A stretch of DNA of 64,000 nt from Chitinophaga oryzae (lineage in GTDB: Bacteria > Bacteroidota > Bacteroidia > Chitinophagales > Chitinophagaceae), in NCBI RefSeq assembly GCF_012516375.2, contig NZ_CP051204.2, positions 6,882,001 through 6,946,000 of the forward strand, given 5' to 3'. The notes under the pieces were generated by a model. It worked only from the letters and a program-made list of their open reading frames with translations, was not told where the DNA came from and did no database searches. Below, in pieces: positions 8,634 through 18,184 of this stretch. A program made the translations under genes and the position numbers. Position 1 is the stretch's first letter. Each line of letters starts with the position of its first letter.

Positions 8634-9446
8634 ATGTCTTACGCATTGGTAACCGGCGCTGCCAAGGGTATTGGCAAAGCCATCGCAGCCGAACTGGCAC
8701 AAAGAAACTATCACCTGCTACTGGTAGACCTCGATGATGTTTCCCTGCAGGAAACTGCGGCAGCATTAGTGGGGCTTTATCACGTCCATGTACACACGCT
8801 TCATCAGGACCTGTCGCAGCCGGACGCATTATCGAAGGTAACCGCCTGGAGCAGCCGCTGGCACGACCAGCTCAGCGTGGTAGTCAACAACGCCGGCTAC
8901 GGCATCAATGGCGCCTTTGAAAACCTCACCCTCGAAGAACAGTTCAACATCATCGATGTAAATGTAAAAGCACAGGTGGGACTATCATACGCCTATATCC
9001 CGGTACTGCGCCGGTTTCCAAAATCCTGGCTGCTCAACCTTGCCAGCACCACGGCCTATCAGACTGTCCCCTATCTCAATATCTATGCAGCTACCAAAGC
9101 ATTCGCATTGTCGTTTACCCGGGGCCTGCGCTACGAACTGCGGCACTCCCCCATCTCCGTCAGCGCGCTCAGCCCCGGCAGCACAGACACCGACTTTGTG
9201 AACCGCGCCCGCATGGGTGGCAGTACCCGTAAACTGGCGGACCGGTTTAACATGACGCCGGAAAAAGTTGCTAAAATAGCCGTCAACGGCCTGTTTAAAG
9301 GAAAGGCGGAAATTGTGCCGGGGTTTGTCAATAAACTGAATGCATTCCTGCCTAAATTCTTCCCCAAGCCATTGGTCGAGAAAATAGCTGCCAACATCTA
9401 CGAACAAAGGGAAGAAACACCGGCAGTGATCATCACGCCGGGCTGA
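8634..9446 (+). CDS. Short-chain dehydrogenase/reductase (SDR)
   Basis: A classical SDR of 270 residues. The NAD(P) motif TGAAKGIG lies at residues 7-14, NNAGYG at about 87-92, the catalytic serine in LASTTAY (about 140) and the Tyr-x-x-x-Lys pair in YAATKAF (about 153-157). A basic residue is absent right after the first glycine motif, and Asp follows the second strand (LLVDLDD), which points to NAD rather than NADP. The short C-terminal part resembles DltE-like members. It lies in the same orientation right after the dioxygenase gene and is probably cotranscribed. Substrate unknown. Confidence 0.92.
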   Translation: MSYALVTGAAKGIGKAIAAELAQRNYHLLLVDLDDVSLQETAAALVGLYHVHVHTLHQDLSQPDALSKVTAWSSRWHDQLSVVVNNAGYGINGAFENLTLEEQFNIIDVNVKAQVGLSYAYIPVLRRFPKSWLLNLASTTAYQTVPYLNIYAATKAFALSFTRGLRYELRHSPISVSALSPGSTDTDFVNRARMGGSTRKLADRFNMTPEKVAKIAVNGLFKGKAEIVPGFVNKLNAFLPKFFPKPLVEKIAANIYEQREETPAVIITPG

Positions 9447-9483
9447 TCTGTGACGGCGGAACGGCTTTTGCAACTGGTTACCT

Positions 9484-10227
9484 ATGGCAAAAAAAGGTAT
9501 TTACATCGGTACTTCCGGCTGGAGTTATAAACACTGGAGAGAGATTTTTTATCCTCCGGAACTGAAGCCAGTGGAATATCTGCCGTTTTATGCGCAATCC
9601 TACAAAACCACGGAGATCAATACCAGCTTCTATCACCTGCCTAAGCCTGGCACTGTGGAAAACTGGGTAAAAAAGGTACCAAAACGTTTCTGGTTCTGTC
9701 CGAAACTCAGCCGGTATATCACCCATGTAAAACGGCTACTGGAGCCGGCAGAACCATTGGAACGTTATTTCAGTATATTCGATCCCGTCAGGGCCAGCCT
9801 GGGACCTGTATTGATCCAGTTGCCTCCCTCGCTGGTATTCCAACCCGAACGGATACACGCATTTTTTGAGGTACTGAAAAAGAATTACCGGGATTATGAA
9901 TTTGCCCTGGAAGCCAGGCATGACAGCTGGTTGCAGGAAGAAGCCTTTCAGCTGCTGGAACAGTACAACATTGCCTGGGTGATCGCCGATTCAGGCGGGC
10001 GATGGCCGTTTGCCGAAAGGGTAACAGCGAAACATATCTACATCCGTTTTCACGGGCCCAATGGCCACTATGATACCGCCTATGACCACAAAACGATGAA
10101 AGCCTATGCCGCTAAAATAAAAAAATGGCATGCAGACAAACACGCCGTTTGGGCGTTCTTCAACAACGACGGCCATGGATACGCCCTGAAAAATGCTGAC
10201 GAGCTAAAAATCCTCCTGCACCAATAA
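9484..10227 (+). CDS. DUF72 (YecE-like) family protein
   Basis: The protein has the DUF72 N-terminus (IGTSGWSYKHWREIFYPP, then TTEINTSFYHLP) and later conserved parts FALEARHDSW and YIRFHGPNGHY. The fold is a TIM barrel of unproven biochemical function, and 247 residues is the normal length. It is cytoplasmic with no signal peptide. It starts 37 bases after the SDR stop and may be read from the same transcript or from its own weak promoter. No partner in the neighbourhood explains its role. Confidence 0.92.
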   Translation: MAKKGIYIGTSGWSYKHWREIFYPPELKPVEYLPFYAQSYKTTEINTSFYHLPKPGTVENWVKKVPKRFWFCPKLSRYITHVKRLLEPAEPLERYFSIFDPVRASLGPVLIQLPPSLVFQPERIHAFFEVLKKNYRDYEFALEARHDSWLQEEAFQLLEQYNIAWVIADSGGRWPFAERVTAKHIYIRFHGPNGHYDTAYDHKTMKAYAAKIKKWHADKHAVWAFFNNDGHGYALKNADELKILLHQ

Positions 10228-10248
10228 CCTGATAACCAAATATCCAAA

Positions 10249-11025
10249 TCACTTATACTCCACCTGCTCCGCAGTATAATAGGTTTTCCCACCGGACGAA
10301 ACATGCTGAATAGCAGCGCCGCCGGGGCTTTCAGTCAGCTTATGGCTATGCACCAGCATATAATCGCGCACTTCGCCGTTGATAATATCAGGATGATGTT
10401 TGCGGATGTTTTTTTCTGCAGTGGTCAGTACTTTATGGATGGCTTTGTGCAGCGCTTTAATGGCTGCTGAAGGAATTTTATTGCAGACAGAAAAGGGGGA
10501 AATACGTGCTTCCCACAGGATATCATCCGCATAGGCATTACCGATGCCAAGAATATTGTGCTGATCTGTGAGGTACTTTTTGATGGCCGTTCTTTTTTTG
10601 GCCAGCGCCGTCTCCAGCCATGCCGGCGTCAGCTCACCGGAAAGGGCGTCCGGCGCTTCTTTCGGCTCAGGGTCCAGGAAGACGTTTGCCTGGCCCTGAT
10701 AGTCCGTCAGCGCCAGGCCTTTACCTCCTTTGAACAACAATGTACAGATAGTATGTTTCTGCTCGTTGGTATCTTCAAACAAATATAGCTTGCCATGCAG
10801 CATCAGGTGCATCCCCAGCACATGGCCATTTTTAAACTCAAAATGCAGTTCCTTGCCCACGCGGTGGATGGATTCCAGGCGTTGCCCTTCCAGCGCCGCT
10901 TTCAGCTCCTTTTCCGGGGTACGCAGTTTCTTTTTCACCAACACATCGATGGCCTCCAGCTGCTTGTGCAACAGTGTTTTCTCCAGGTTGTGGCTGAACA
11001 CGTTCAGGTCAGGTAATTCAGGCAT
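10249..11025 (-). CDS. Fpg/Nei-family DNA glycosylase lacking a visible zinc finger
   Basis: The protein begins MPELPDLN, the hallmark of the Fpg/Nei base-excision repair family, in which Pro2 and Glu3 form the active site after Met removal. An upstream in-frame start at 11079 would bury Pro2, so the ATG at 11025 is chosen (258 residues). The helix-two-turn-helix region is clear (ILGIGNAYADDILWEARISP, about 165-185). At the C-terminus, where Fpg normally has four zinc-binding cysteines, the sequence instead reads Gly-Gly-Lys-Thr-Tyr-Tyr-Thr-Ala-Glu-Gln-Val-Glu and has no cysteine. It may be a zincless-finger form as in NEIL1-like enzymes. The expected role is excision of oxidised bases. Confidence 0.88.
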   Translation of the reverse strand: MPELPDLNVFSHNLEKTLLHKQLEAIDVLVKKKLRTPEKELKAALEGQRLESIHRVGKELHFEFKNGHVLGMHLMLHGKLYLFEDTNEQKHTICTLLFKGGKGLALTDYQGQANVFLDPEPKEAPDALSGELTPAWLETALAKKRTAIKKYLTDQHNILGIGNAYADDILWEARISPFSVCNKIPSAAIKALHKAIHKVLTTAEKNIRKHHPDIINGEVRDYMLVHSHKLTESPGGAAIQHVSSGGKTYYTAEQVEYK

Positions 11026-11053
11026 GGCATTTTTTTTATAAAAATAACGATTC

Positions 11054-12769
11054 CTATTGTTGCAACAATTGGTCCGCAAATCGCCATTGGGTTTTAAACT
11101 CCGGCGTCAGTGACTGGTTGGTGATGATGGCGCGGAACATCTCGATGGGAATGGCGTTCTCCTGCAGAAAGGCGTCGTGGAACTGTTTTTCGCTCATCTT
11201 GCCGCTGTCGATCAGCTCATGATGCAGCGCACGCAGCTGCAGGCCGCCCATCATATAAGCGATCTGGTACAGAGGGCCGTAGTTCCCTTCAAAAGAGCGG
11301 CGTACTTCTGAAGAGGCGCTGAAGCGCTCGTGCCCCACCCGGTCAACGAGGAAGTCTATACATTGCTGTGGCGTCCATTTGCCCAGATGATAATTCAGGG
11401 AGAAGATGATGCGGGCGCAGCGGTGCATGCGCCAGAACAGCGCGCCTACCTTTTGTTCAGGCGTGCTGTGGAAGTTCTTGTTCCACAACAGCATCTCCCA
11501 GTATAACGCCCATCCCTCCGCGGAGAAAGGCGTGCTGAACATCCGGCGGTAGGGTTTGTTGCGTTTGTTCATAAAGCCCTGCAGGTTGTGGCCAGGGATC
11601 AGTTCATGAAAAACGGTCGCATGGGAGAAAGCGTAGTTATTGCTTCGCAGGCTCATTTCCCTGGTGGCTTCGTCCATATCTTCGGTGGGATAAGCTACCA
11701 GGATGGATTCTCCTCCCAGAAAAAAAGGAGCAAAACGCTGTTGCTCTTTGGATAGCATGGACATGCGCCAAACTTCTTTAGCCAGCGCCGGTACAGTTAC
11801 CAGGTTGCTGTCTTCCAGGAATTTAATGGCTTCATCGGCGAGCCGGTGGATCATCTCCGGTTGCCGGCCAGGCGCTACGTGATTTTCCTTCACTTTCTCC
11901 ATTGCTTTCTTCCAGTTTTTGCCAAAACCGAGCGCGGCGGATGCTTTCAGCATTTCCGCATCGCACCAGGCAAACTCTTTATTGGCCATTTCTACCAGTT
12001 CTTCCGGGGTGTAAGGAATCATTTCATACTGCAGTTGTGAAATGAGCGCTTCCCTGCCGATCGGTGTTCCTTTGATGCCGGAAGCATCGAGTGACTTATC
12101 GCTCTTGTCGGCCAGCTCCTGGCCCAGGAAGCGGGCATAGAGGCCCAGCAGGCTGTCTGTTTGCTGGTAGGGCTGTTTTATCTGCCTGGTGAAGGCCGGT
12201 TCGTAGCCATAATAGAACGTATATACGTTTTTAAGGCCGTTGCGCAGGTCGTTCACGATAACGGCGGCGTCACGGGCCTGCGCGGGCGTCAGGCGGTTTT
12301 GTTTCTTCAGGGCTGCCTGGGCAGTGATGATCTGTTGCTGTACCGTAGCAAGGTCTGCCGCTATTTTCGGCACGTCCGGGTTATCGCCGCGGCGGCGCTT
12401 TACCTGCATGGTCATCAGCGATTGGGCAAAAGGAATCACGGCAGGCGTCAACAGTTTATACAAGGCCTCATTTTCGTCGATCTCATGCAGTTCCTCGTTC
12501 ACTTTCCGCTTCAGCAGAATGTAATCTACCTGTTCGCCCACCGGCAGGCCGGCAAAAGGAATGGATTGCAGTGACGTCAGCGTTTGCTGGTAACAGGTAC
12601 GCATACGCCCGAAATATTCCGGGCTGTACCGGAAAATGTAGACCCTCTGCAGGTCTTCTACATCGGCTGCCATTTGTTGGATTAATTCCTTCACGGGCTC
12701 TCCTGTGCCGGCATTTGTACGGGCAAACAAGAACAACAGGGGAATAAGGGCCAGGTATCTTTTTATCAT
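11054..12769 (-). CDS. DUF885-family putative metallopeptidase, exported
   Basis: A 571-residue protein with an N-terminal signal peptide (hydrophobic residues 5-20, cleavage likely after ANA). The C-terminal half carries HELIPGH (about residue 385), the HExxxGH motif found in DUF885 proteins, followed by a glutamate-containing segment FSAEGWALYWE about 25 residues later that could supply a further metal ligand. DUF885 members are thought to be zinc carboxypeptidase-like enzymes; the substrate is unknown. It is encoded upstream of the glycosylase gene on the same strand with 28 bases between them, so cotranscription is possible although the functions look unrelated. Confidence 0.88.
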   Translation of the reverse strand: MIKRYLALIPLLFLFARTNAGTGEPVKELIQQMAADVEDLQRVYIFRYSPEYFGRMRTCYQQTLTSLQSIPFAGLPVGEQVDYILLKRKVNEELHEIDENEALYKLLTPAVIPFAQSLMTMQVKRRRGDNPDVPKIAADLATVQQQIITAQAALKKQNRLTPAQARDAAVIVNDLRNGLKNVYTFYYGYEPAFTRQIKQPYQQTDSLLGLYARFLGQELADKSDKSLDASGIKGTPIGREALISQLQYEMIPYTPEELVEMANKEFAWCDAEMLKASAALGFGKNWKKAMEKVKENHVAPGRQPEMIHRLADEAIKFLEDSNLVTVPALAKEVWRMSMLSKEQQRFAPFFLGGESILVAYPTEDMDEATREMSLRSNNYAFSHATVFHELIPGHNLQGFMNKRNKPYRRMFSTPFSAEGWALYWEMLLWNKNFHSTPEQKVGALFWRMHRCARIIFSLNYHLGKWTPQQCIDFLVDRVGHERFSASSEVRRSFEGNYGPLYQIAYMMGGLQLRALHHELIDSGKMSEKQFHDAFLQENAIPIEMFRAIITNQSLTPEFKTQWRFADQLLQQ

Positions 12770-13020
12770 AACACAAAAGGCTGTTTTAGATCAGGCATTA
12801 AAGATAATCATCCGTCCATGGCATCCTATGCTGATATTGTCCCCTTTTTCACCAAAATTGGTGCATATCAACATTTTTTATGTATGTCAACATATTGTTA
12901 AAATAGCCGTAAGCGAGCTGGAAGGGCCTTTTTTGACATACGATTTCCGGGCGATAATCGTTATTTTCGTACGATATGGAATAAATCATCATTCTCTAAC
13001 CTTGATAAATATTTTACGGC

Positions 13021-13782
13021 GTGACATTGAAAGTGAAGAAGTTTATTAAACCGTTAATTTTTATTGCAACCATCGGTTTTTTTGTATTCCTGATTACCAC
13101 CCTCACCTCAGCTGAAAAAAATCCTGCCCATGCGCATCGCAGCATCCTTATACCGGCAGTGAACGACTCACTGCAGGAAGAGAGTTTGTATGACAGCATG
13201 CGGCTGGATACGACCGGTTTGTCCCGGGATGCCTTTGAAAGCGCTTTACATGGATACAATCAACTGGAAGACAAGGGCCGGCTTAAGAACCCGGACATCC
13301 TCTCGATCGTCGATTTTTCGCTGCCTTCCAGCAAGAAGCGGCTTTTTGTGATCGACATCAAAAACAAGCTGCTGTTGTTCAACACACTGGTATCCCATGG
13401 CCGGAATTCCGGCACCCTGCTGGCCAGCACTTTTTCCAACAAAATGAACAGCTATAAGAGCAGTCTTGGCTTTTATGTAACCGGCGACACCTATAACGGC
13501 GAGCATGGTTATTCTCTCCGGCTGGAAGGTGAAGAAGCGGGCATCAACGACAATGCGCTCAGCCGCGGTATTGTGATGCACAGCGCCGCCTATGTCAACG
13601 AAGCGTTGATCAAAAGCCAGGGATATATCGGCCGCAGCCTCGGTTGCCCGGCTATTCCGGAAGGCGTTCACCGCAAAATCATACAGCGCATTGCCAACGG
13701 CACCTGCCTGTTTCTCTACAGCCCGGACAAATACTACTCCATGCATTCCAGGATGCTGGTAAAAGACAGTGTGAACAGCTAA
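13021..13782 (+). CDS. Murein L,D-transpeptidase catalytic domain protein (YkuD_2 type)
   Basis: The product has an N-terminal membrane segment or signal (residues 8-27) and a periplasmic domain. The active-site region reads Arg-Gly-Ile-Val-Met-His-Ser-Ala followed by GRSLGCPAIP, with the catalytic cysteine in SLGCP (about residue 206). This is the YkuD_2 family (PF13645), which resembles L,D-transpeptidases that crosslink or modify peptidoglycan. The start is a GTG at 13021, the only choice that keeps the whole signal sequence. It converges with the next L,D-transpeptidase gene, and their stop regions overlap by four bases. The length of 253 residues is normal. Confidence 0.9.
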   Translation: MTLKVKKFIKPLIFIATIGFFVFLITTLTSAEKNPAHAHRSILIPAVNDSLQEESLYDSMRLDTTGLSRDAFESALHGYNQLEDKGRLKNPDILSIVDFSLPSSKKRLFVIDIKNKLLLFNTLVSHGRNSGTLLASTFSNKMNSYKSSLGFYVTGDTYNGEHGYSLRLEGEEAGINDNALSRGIVMHSAAYVNEALIKSQGYIGRSLGCPAIPEGVHRKIIQRIANGTCLFLYSPDKYYSMHSRMLVKDSVNS

Positions 13783-15350
13783 AACATTTTTTGCTTCATC
13801 ACCGCATCATGCCCGTACACGTCCGGTACCATGTGTAAAGTCCCGTCTTCGTCCGCCCAGGCGGTGAAGTAAGTGATAATCACCGGCACCGGATGTTTCA
13901 CGGCCACATATTTCTGTTTGCCGCCGTTCATGGCGGCATCTATTTTTTCACTGGTCCATTCAGGCGCATCTTCCAGCACAAACTTCGCCATCGCCACCGG
14001 GTCTTTCAGCCGTATACAACCATGGCTGTAAGCACGGTTATCACGGTTAAACAGCCCTTTTTCGGGCGTATCGTGAAAATAGATGTTGAAGCTGTTGGGA
14101 AACAGAAACTTCACGCGTCCCAGCGCATTACGCACACCGGGCCGTTGCCGTACCACCGGCAAACCGTTGGCATGCCCGGTGATTTCCATGTTCTTACGCG
14201 CCAGGTACCCACTGTTACGCGCCATCGCAGGCAGTATCTCCTTCCGCACTATACTGCGCGGTATGTTCCAGTAAGGACTGAAAACCACCTGGTTCAGTTT
14301 TCCTGAAAACATGGTGGTGCTGTGCCCCTCTTTCCCCACTACAATGGGAATGTCAAAAACTTTCTGGCCGTTGTTGGTCACATGCAGCATAAATGCAGGA
14401 ATATTCACCACGATCAGCTTGCCCCTGGGCGTGGCGGGCAACCACTTCATCCTCTGCATATTAATCAGCAGCTGCTTCAACCGCTCCTCCGCCGGTACGT
14501 TCATCGCTTTGATGACCGTATCGTTGATAATGCCGTTTTCCGTATACCCATGACCGTTGCGAAAACGATTGACGGCGGCTTCCAGCTCATCTGTAAAAAC
14601 GTCGCTGCTGTCTTTCTCCTTCAGCTCTCCTGTTGTCATCAGCCTTTGTTTGATACCGGTGATCACGGGAGATGACTGCCCTTTTTTTAACTTCCCCGCC
14701 AGGGAATCCACCGGCTGCCATCCTCCTTTTTTGACGATATCGCGGTATTGCCGCAGAGCGGGCTTCAGCCCGGCAATAGCCGGATATTGTTTTTCACTGG
14801 TATGCAGCATGGAATCGGCCATTTCCATGATATCTTCTTTCTGCATGGGCACCATATGCTCCATCTGCTCCACCGTGCCGCCGTTCTGCCGGAAATAACG
14901 CACCAGCCTCCAGGTGAGCATCAGCTCTGTCTGCACCATATCCCGATCGGTGGCTTTCACCTGCAGACTATCTTCTTCCAGGAGCCGGTCCAGCTTATTG
15001 TTCAGCGGCTTGTCGCCGCTGGTGTCCGGGCTTTGGTTGAACAGGCTGCGGAAAGCGGCCGCCTCTTCTGTCAGTCCCCGGCTGTCGATCCAGGCAAACT
15101 CATAGTTGCGCGCATTGTAAAAGCTGCGTAACCGGTTGGCCACGGTATCATTCAACTGCCGTTTGGCAATAAAACCTTCAAGGGCGGTCGTGTCCAGGAA
15201 AAGGTCGTTGTAAGCGTTTTCGTGGGTAATCGCAGTATTGCGCGGAGTGAGCACGTCAGCGGTCACGACTTCGGCATCCCCGGGCGCCGAAGGGGAATGG
15301 CAGCCTGAAACGAGATATGCCAGCAGGGTGAACAGGAAAAGGTATCTCAT
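13779..15350 (-). CDS. L,D-transpeptidase, YcbB/LdtD-like lipoprotein
   Basis: A 523-residue envelope protein. The N-terminus has a signal with a lipobox (Tyr-Leu-Val-Ser-Gly-Cys, Cys17), so it is probably membrane anchored. The middle contains a scaffold and peptidoglycan-binding-like helix region (about 200-300), and the C-terminal YkuD domain holds the catalytic motif YSHGCIRLKDP (about 440-450) with the catalytic cysteine. YcbB-type enzymes form 3-3 crosslinks in murein. It converges on the YkuD_2 gene, so two different L,D-transpeptidase families sit tail to tail here. Confidence 0.92.
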   Translation of the reverse strand: MRYLFLFTLLAYLVSGCHSPSAPGDAEVVTADVLTPRNTAITHENAYNDLFLDTTALEGFIAKRQLNDTVANRLRSFYNARNYEFAWIDSRGLTEEAAAFRSLFNQSPDTSGDKPLNNKLDRLLEEDSLQVKATDRDMVQTELMLTWRLVRYFRQNGGTVEQMEHMVPMQKEDIMEMADSMLHTSEKQYPAIAGLKPALRQYRDIVKKGGWQPVDSLAGKLKKGQSSPVITGIKQRLMTTGELKEKDSSDVFTDELEAAVNRFRNGHGYTENGIINDTVIKAMNVPAEERLKQLLINMQRMKWLPATPRGKLIVVNIPAFMLHVTNNGQKVFDIPIVVGKEGHSTTMFSGKLNQVVFSPYWNIPRSIVRKEILPAMARNSGYLARKNMEITGHANGLPVVRQRPGVRNALGRVKFLFPNSFNIYFHDTPEKGLFNRDNRAYSHGCIRLKDPVAMAKFVLEDAPEWTSEKIDAAMNGGKQKYVAVKHPVPVIITYFTAWADEDGTLHMVPDVYGHDAVMKQKMF

Positions 15351-15449
15351 GCCTTTTCTTCATCAAAATAAACACCAGAAAGAAAAAGGGCCTCCGCCGG
15401 CGAAAACCGGGCTGCGGTTGTGGCTGCAGGGAAACAAACCGTGGAATTC

Positions 15450-15649
15450 CCCGCGGAGTTCCCGCGGAGTTCACGCAAAGCACGCAAAGGAGCAAAGAGC
15501 GCAAAGATTTTTTTAAGTTTAAATAAGAAAGCAAAGGAGCGGAGATCAAATTTGATCTCCGCTCCTTTGCTTTCTCTGCTCGCTTATATGATCTTTGCGC
15601 TCTTTGCTCCTTTGCGTGCTTTGCGTGAACTCCGCGAGAACTCCGCGGG
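15450..15649. repeat. Large nested palindrome of the GCAAAGGAGC family
   Basis: The gap 15351-15652 contains no gene. It holds an almost symmetrical structure: outer arms 15450-15508 and 15591-15649 (CGCGGAGTT, CACGCAAAG and GCAAAGAGCGCAAAGAT blocks) enclose an inner perfect palindrome with 24-bp arms (15527-15550 and 15551-15574). It lies just downstream of the phospholipase gene on the minus strand and could act as a terminator or mRNA-stabilising hairpin. A related copy occurs at 20661-20810, and related words occur at 25519-25770. Confidence 0.85.
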
Positions 15650-15652
15650 AAG

Positions 15653-18184
15653 CTAAGCCATGGCCGGATCGCTGACGCTCTCGGCCCCCGTCTCCACTCT
15701 TCCGGCAAAACGCTGTTCAAACTGGTCGTATCCTTCCACTTTTACAGTGAGGTCGTACCAGCGGTGGCTTCGGCTGTTATCGATAATAATGGCGGCTTGT
15801 GTGTTGGCGGCGATGGTTTTCCGTACGGCAGCTTTGCCATAGGCGTTGTCTGTCACTACTACGGTGATGGCTTTGCCGCTGCGGTTGGCGATATGCAGAT
15901 CGGTGTTGCCGGTCAGCTGTTTGCGGTTACGCAGGGCGCGCTGGTATTCGCAGGTGATATCCACCCGCGGATCTTGCGCGTTGCCGGCAAATTCACGGTA
16001 AAAACCGTTAGGGCCGTAGGTGCGCAGCCGGTATTGTCCGTCCCCGAAGGAAGACAAAGGCCATGCGTCTTTCAGCTGGTCACCGGCGGTAACGGCGTAA
16101 GACCATGTCCGCACCGATTCCATGTCACGGCTGTCCGCCTGCAGGTATTTACCGGGAGCATATACGTTGAACGGCGAACCGGCAGCTTTCCTGCCAAACA
16201 CCTCGTTGGATGCGCTAAAACTGATTTCGAATGATTTTTTATCGGCGCCCAGTTTACCGTTTACGTACAATTGGTAAGGCAATGCGCAGGCCACACGGGT
16301 GCCTGCTTCCTGCCGCGGCATCCATTCGGCGTTAGCCGGATTGGTATTGATCTTTTCAATCTCGGCGGCGGTGAGTTTTTTAAATTCATCCGGCAGCTTT
16401 TTGAAACGGGCGTTATACACACTTTCGATGAACTCATTCCTCTCCTGGAAAGGCACTTTTACTTTTTCACCGTTAAAAGGACGGAACACCGACGTGAGGT
16501 CGCCGCATACCGTACGGCGCCAGGCCGAGATATTCGTTTCCTTGATGGCTTTACCGGTCTTATGTTGCAGGAAGTCTTCCATAAACTGAAGAATGGAGGT
16601 ATGGTCAAACACCTGTGAATTCACATATCCGCCACGGCTCCATGGTGAAGCGATCACCAGGGGGACCCGGTACCCCAGGCCGATAGGGCTCTCCCGTACC
16701 GAGCCTTTACCAACGTGTCCTTTGGCTTGCTCCTGTTCTTTGGTAACATATTCCACCGCGGTGTCTATACCTTTGGAGACGAGGCCGGTACCAGGCCTGA
16801 AAGGTGCTACGAATGGAGGCACGTGGTCGAAGTAACCATCGTTCTCGTCGTAACAGAGAATAAAAATAGTTTTCTTCCAGACCTCCTCTTTTTGCGTGAG
16901 GATATCCAGTACCTCAGACACATACCAGGCGCCATACCAGGGAGAGCCGGGATGGTCGGAGAACTCGCCGGGAGCCACCAGCCAGGAAACGGTCGGCAGC
17001 TGACCGTTATTCACATCAGTGCGGAACTGGTGCAGGATATCGCCTTTAGGCACCTGTACTGTCCTTTCCACATCGCCGTCTTTATAACGCAATGTTTCCA
17101 GCTCGTGGTAGTCGGGATCTCCGATGTTGGTGGTGAAGGCTTTATTATGCAGGTTTTGGGCGCGCTGCGGCAGTTTCGCGAAATTGGCTGCGGTAAAGGT
17201 CTCCGCATCTTTTTTCACTTTTTCCAGTTCCTGCTTTTTCTTTTCCAGCTGTTGCTGCATCTGTTTCGCTTGGTCCCCCTCAGCAGCGGGGATAGCGGCA
17301 GCCAGCTTTGCTATTTCATCGGGCAGCTGCCCGATGCGGCGTTGCAGGTATTGGATATGCCCCGCAGCAAACCGCACGTTGAAAGCAGCGAACCATTCGA
17401 TGGGATTGTCCGTGAAGTTGGCCAGCATACCGTCTTTCTCTCCTTCGAGACCGGCGGCACTGATTTCGTTCTGGTATATCTTCCAGCTGATGCCGTTATC
17501 TTCCAGCCTCTCCGGAAAGGAAGTCCAGTGGGCTTCTGCGCCGTAGTCCACATCTTCATTCCATACATTGGCTTTGGCGCTGGCTTTCTGCTCGTCCCGC
17601 AGGGTGCCTGTCCACAGGTACAGCCGGTTGGGCGTAGTACCGGTCAGCGAGGAACAGAAGTTCTGGTCGCATACCGTAAAGGCATCTGCCATAGCGTAAT
17701 AAAAAGGAATGTCCACCCGGTTGTAATAACCCAGGGTGAGCGGCATCGGCGCCCAGTCTTTGTTACCGGACTGTTTTACCTGTAACCATTTATCATAGCG
17801 GCCGTTGTTGCGGGCGTCTACCTGGTTGCTCCAGGAGTGAGGCAGGCTGCTCATCCAGGTAGCTTTGGTATCCCGGATGTTCAGCCGGAAAGGGGCGTAC
17901 GTTTCGTTCTTATCATTGGTCTGCAGCCACACCAGGTTGTTATTGGGGAGACGGATGGCGCGGGGGTCGTTGTATCCTCTTACACCTCTGAGGGTGCCGT
18001 AGCAGTGATCAAATGACCTGTTTTCCTGCATCAGGATCACGATATGCTCTGCATCGTAGTAAGTGGTACCGGGACGAGGGTCGATGGCCAATGCACGCTG
18101 GATGGATCCCGGCAGGGACCCGGCTACGCCGGCGGCACCAGACAGCAGGGCTGCTTTCTTGATAAAATCTCTTCTGGTGTTCAT
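15653..18184 (-). CDS. Phosphocholine-specific phospholipase C, Tat-exported
   Basis: An 843-residue member of the bacterial phospholipase C / AcpA phosphoesterase family. The Tat signal is MNTRRDFIKKAALLSGAAG. The catalytic domain begins with HIVILMQENRSFDHCYGTLRGVRG (about 48-70), where the glutamate and asparagine bind metal, and continues with SLTGTTPNRLYLWTG, the nucleophile region, and FILCYDENDGYFDHVPPF (about 440). An insertion of charged heptad-like sequence (about 280-325) looks like a coiled coil. Two C-terminal DUF756-type beta domains follow (about 640-830), as in this family. It would release phosphocholine-type head groups from lipids in the periplasm or outside. It is preceded by its own promoter region and followed by a palindromic repeat. 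Confidence 0.93.
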   Translation of the reverse strand: MNTRRDFIKKAALLSGAAGVAGSLPGSIQRALAIDPRPGTTYYDAEHIVILMQENRSFDHCYGTLRGVRGYNDPRAIRLPNNNLVWLQTNDKNETYAPFRLNIRDTKATWMSSLPHSWSNQVDARNNGRYDKWLQVKQSGNKDWAPMPLTLGYYNRVDIPFYYAMADAFTVCDQNFCSSLTGTTPNRLYLWTGTLRDEQKASAKANVWNEDVDYGAEAHWTSFPERLEDNGISWKIYQNEISAAGLEGEKDGMLANFTDNPIEWFAAFNVRFAAGHIQYLQRRIGQLPDEIAKLAAAIPAAEGDQAKQMQQQLEKKKQELEKVKKDAETFTAANFAKLPQRAQNLHNKAFTTNIGDPDYHELETLRYKDGDVERTVQVPKGDILHQFRTDVNNGQLPTVSWLVAPGEFSDHPGSPWYGAWYVSEVLDILTQKEEVWKKTIFILCYDENDGYFDHVPPFVAPFRPGTGLVSKGIDTAVEYVTKEQEQAKGHVGKGSVRESPIGLGYRVPLVIASPWSRGGYVNSQVFDHTSILQFMEDFLQHKTGKAIKETNISAWRRTVCGDLTSVFRPFNGEKVKVPFQERNEFIESVYNARFKKLPDEFKKLTAAEIEKINTNPANAEWMPRQEAGTRVACALPYQLYVNGKLGADKKSFEISFSASNEVFGRKAAGSPFNVYAPGKYLQADSRDMESVRTWSYAVTAGDQLKDAWPLSSFGDGQYRLRTYGPNGFYREFAGNAQDPRVDITCEYQRALRNRKQLTGNTDLHIANRSGKAITVVVTDNAYGKAAVRKTIAANTQAAIIIDNSRSHRWYDLTVKVEGYDQFEQRFAGRVETGAESVSDPAMA

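Noticed and set aside
15256..15720. 154-codon minus frame across the palindromic repeat
   Set aside because: It is encoded almost entirely by inverted repeat DNA and overlaps the ends of two well supported genes.
16715..17785. 356-codon plus frame inside the phospholipase gene
   Set aside because: Antisense shadow of the phospholipase; the product is aromatic-rich with no recognisable domain.
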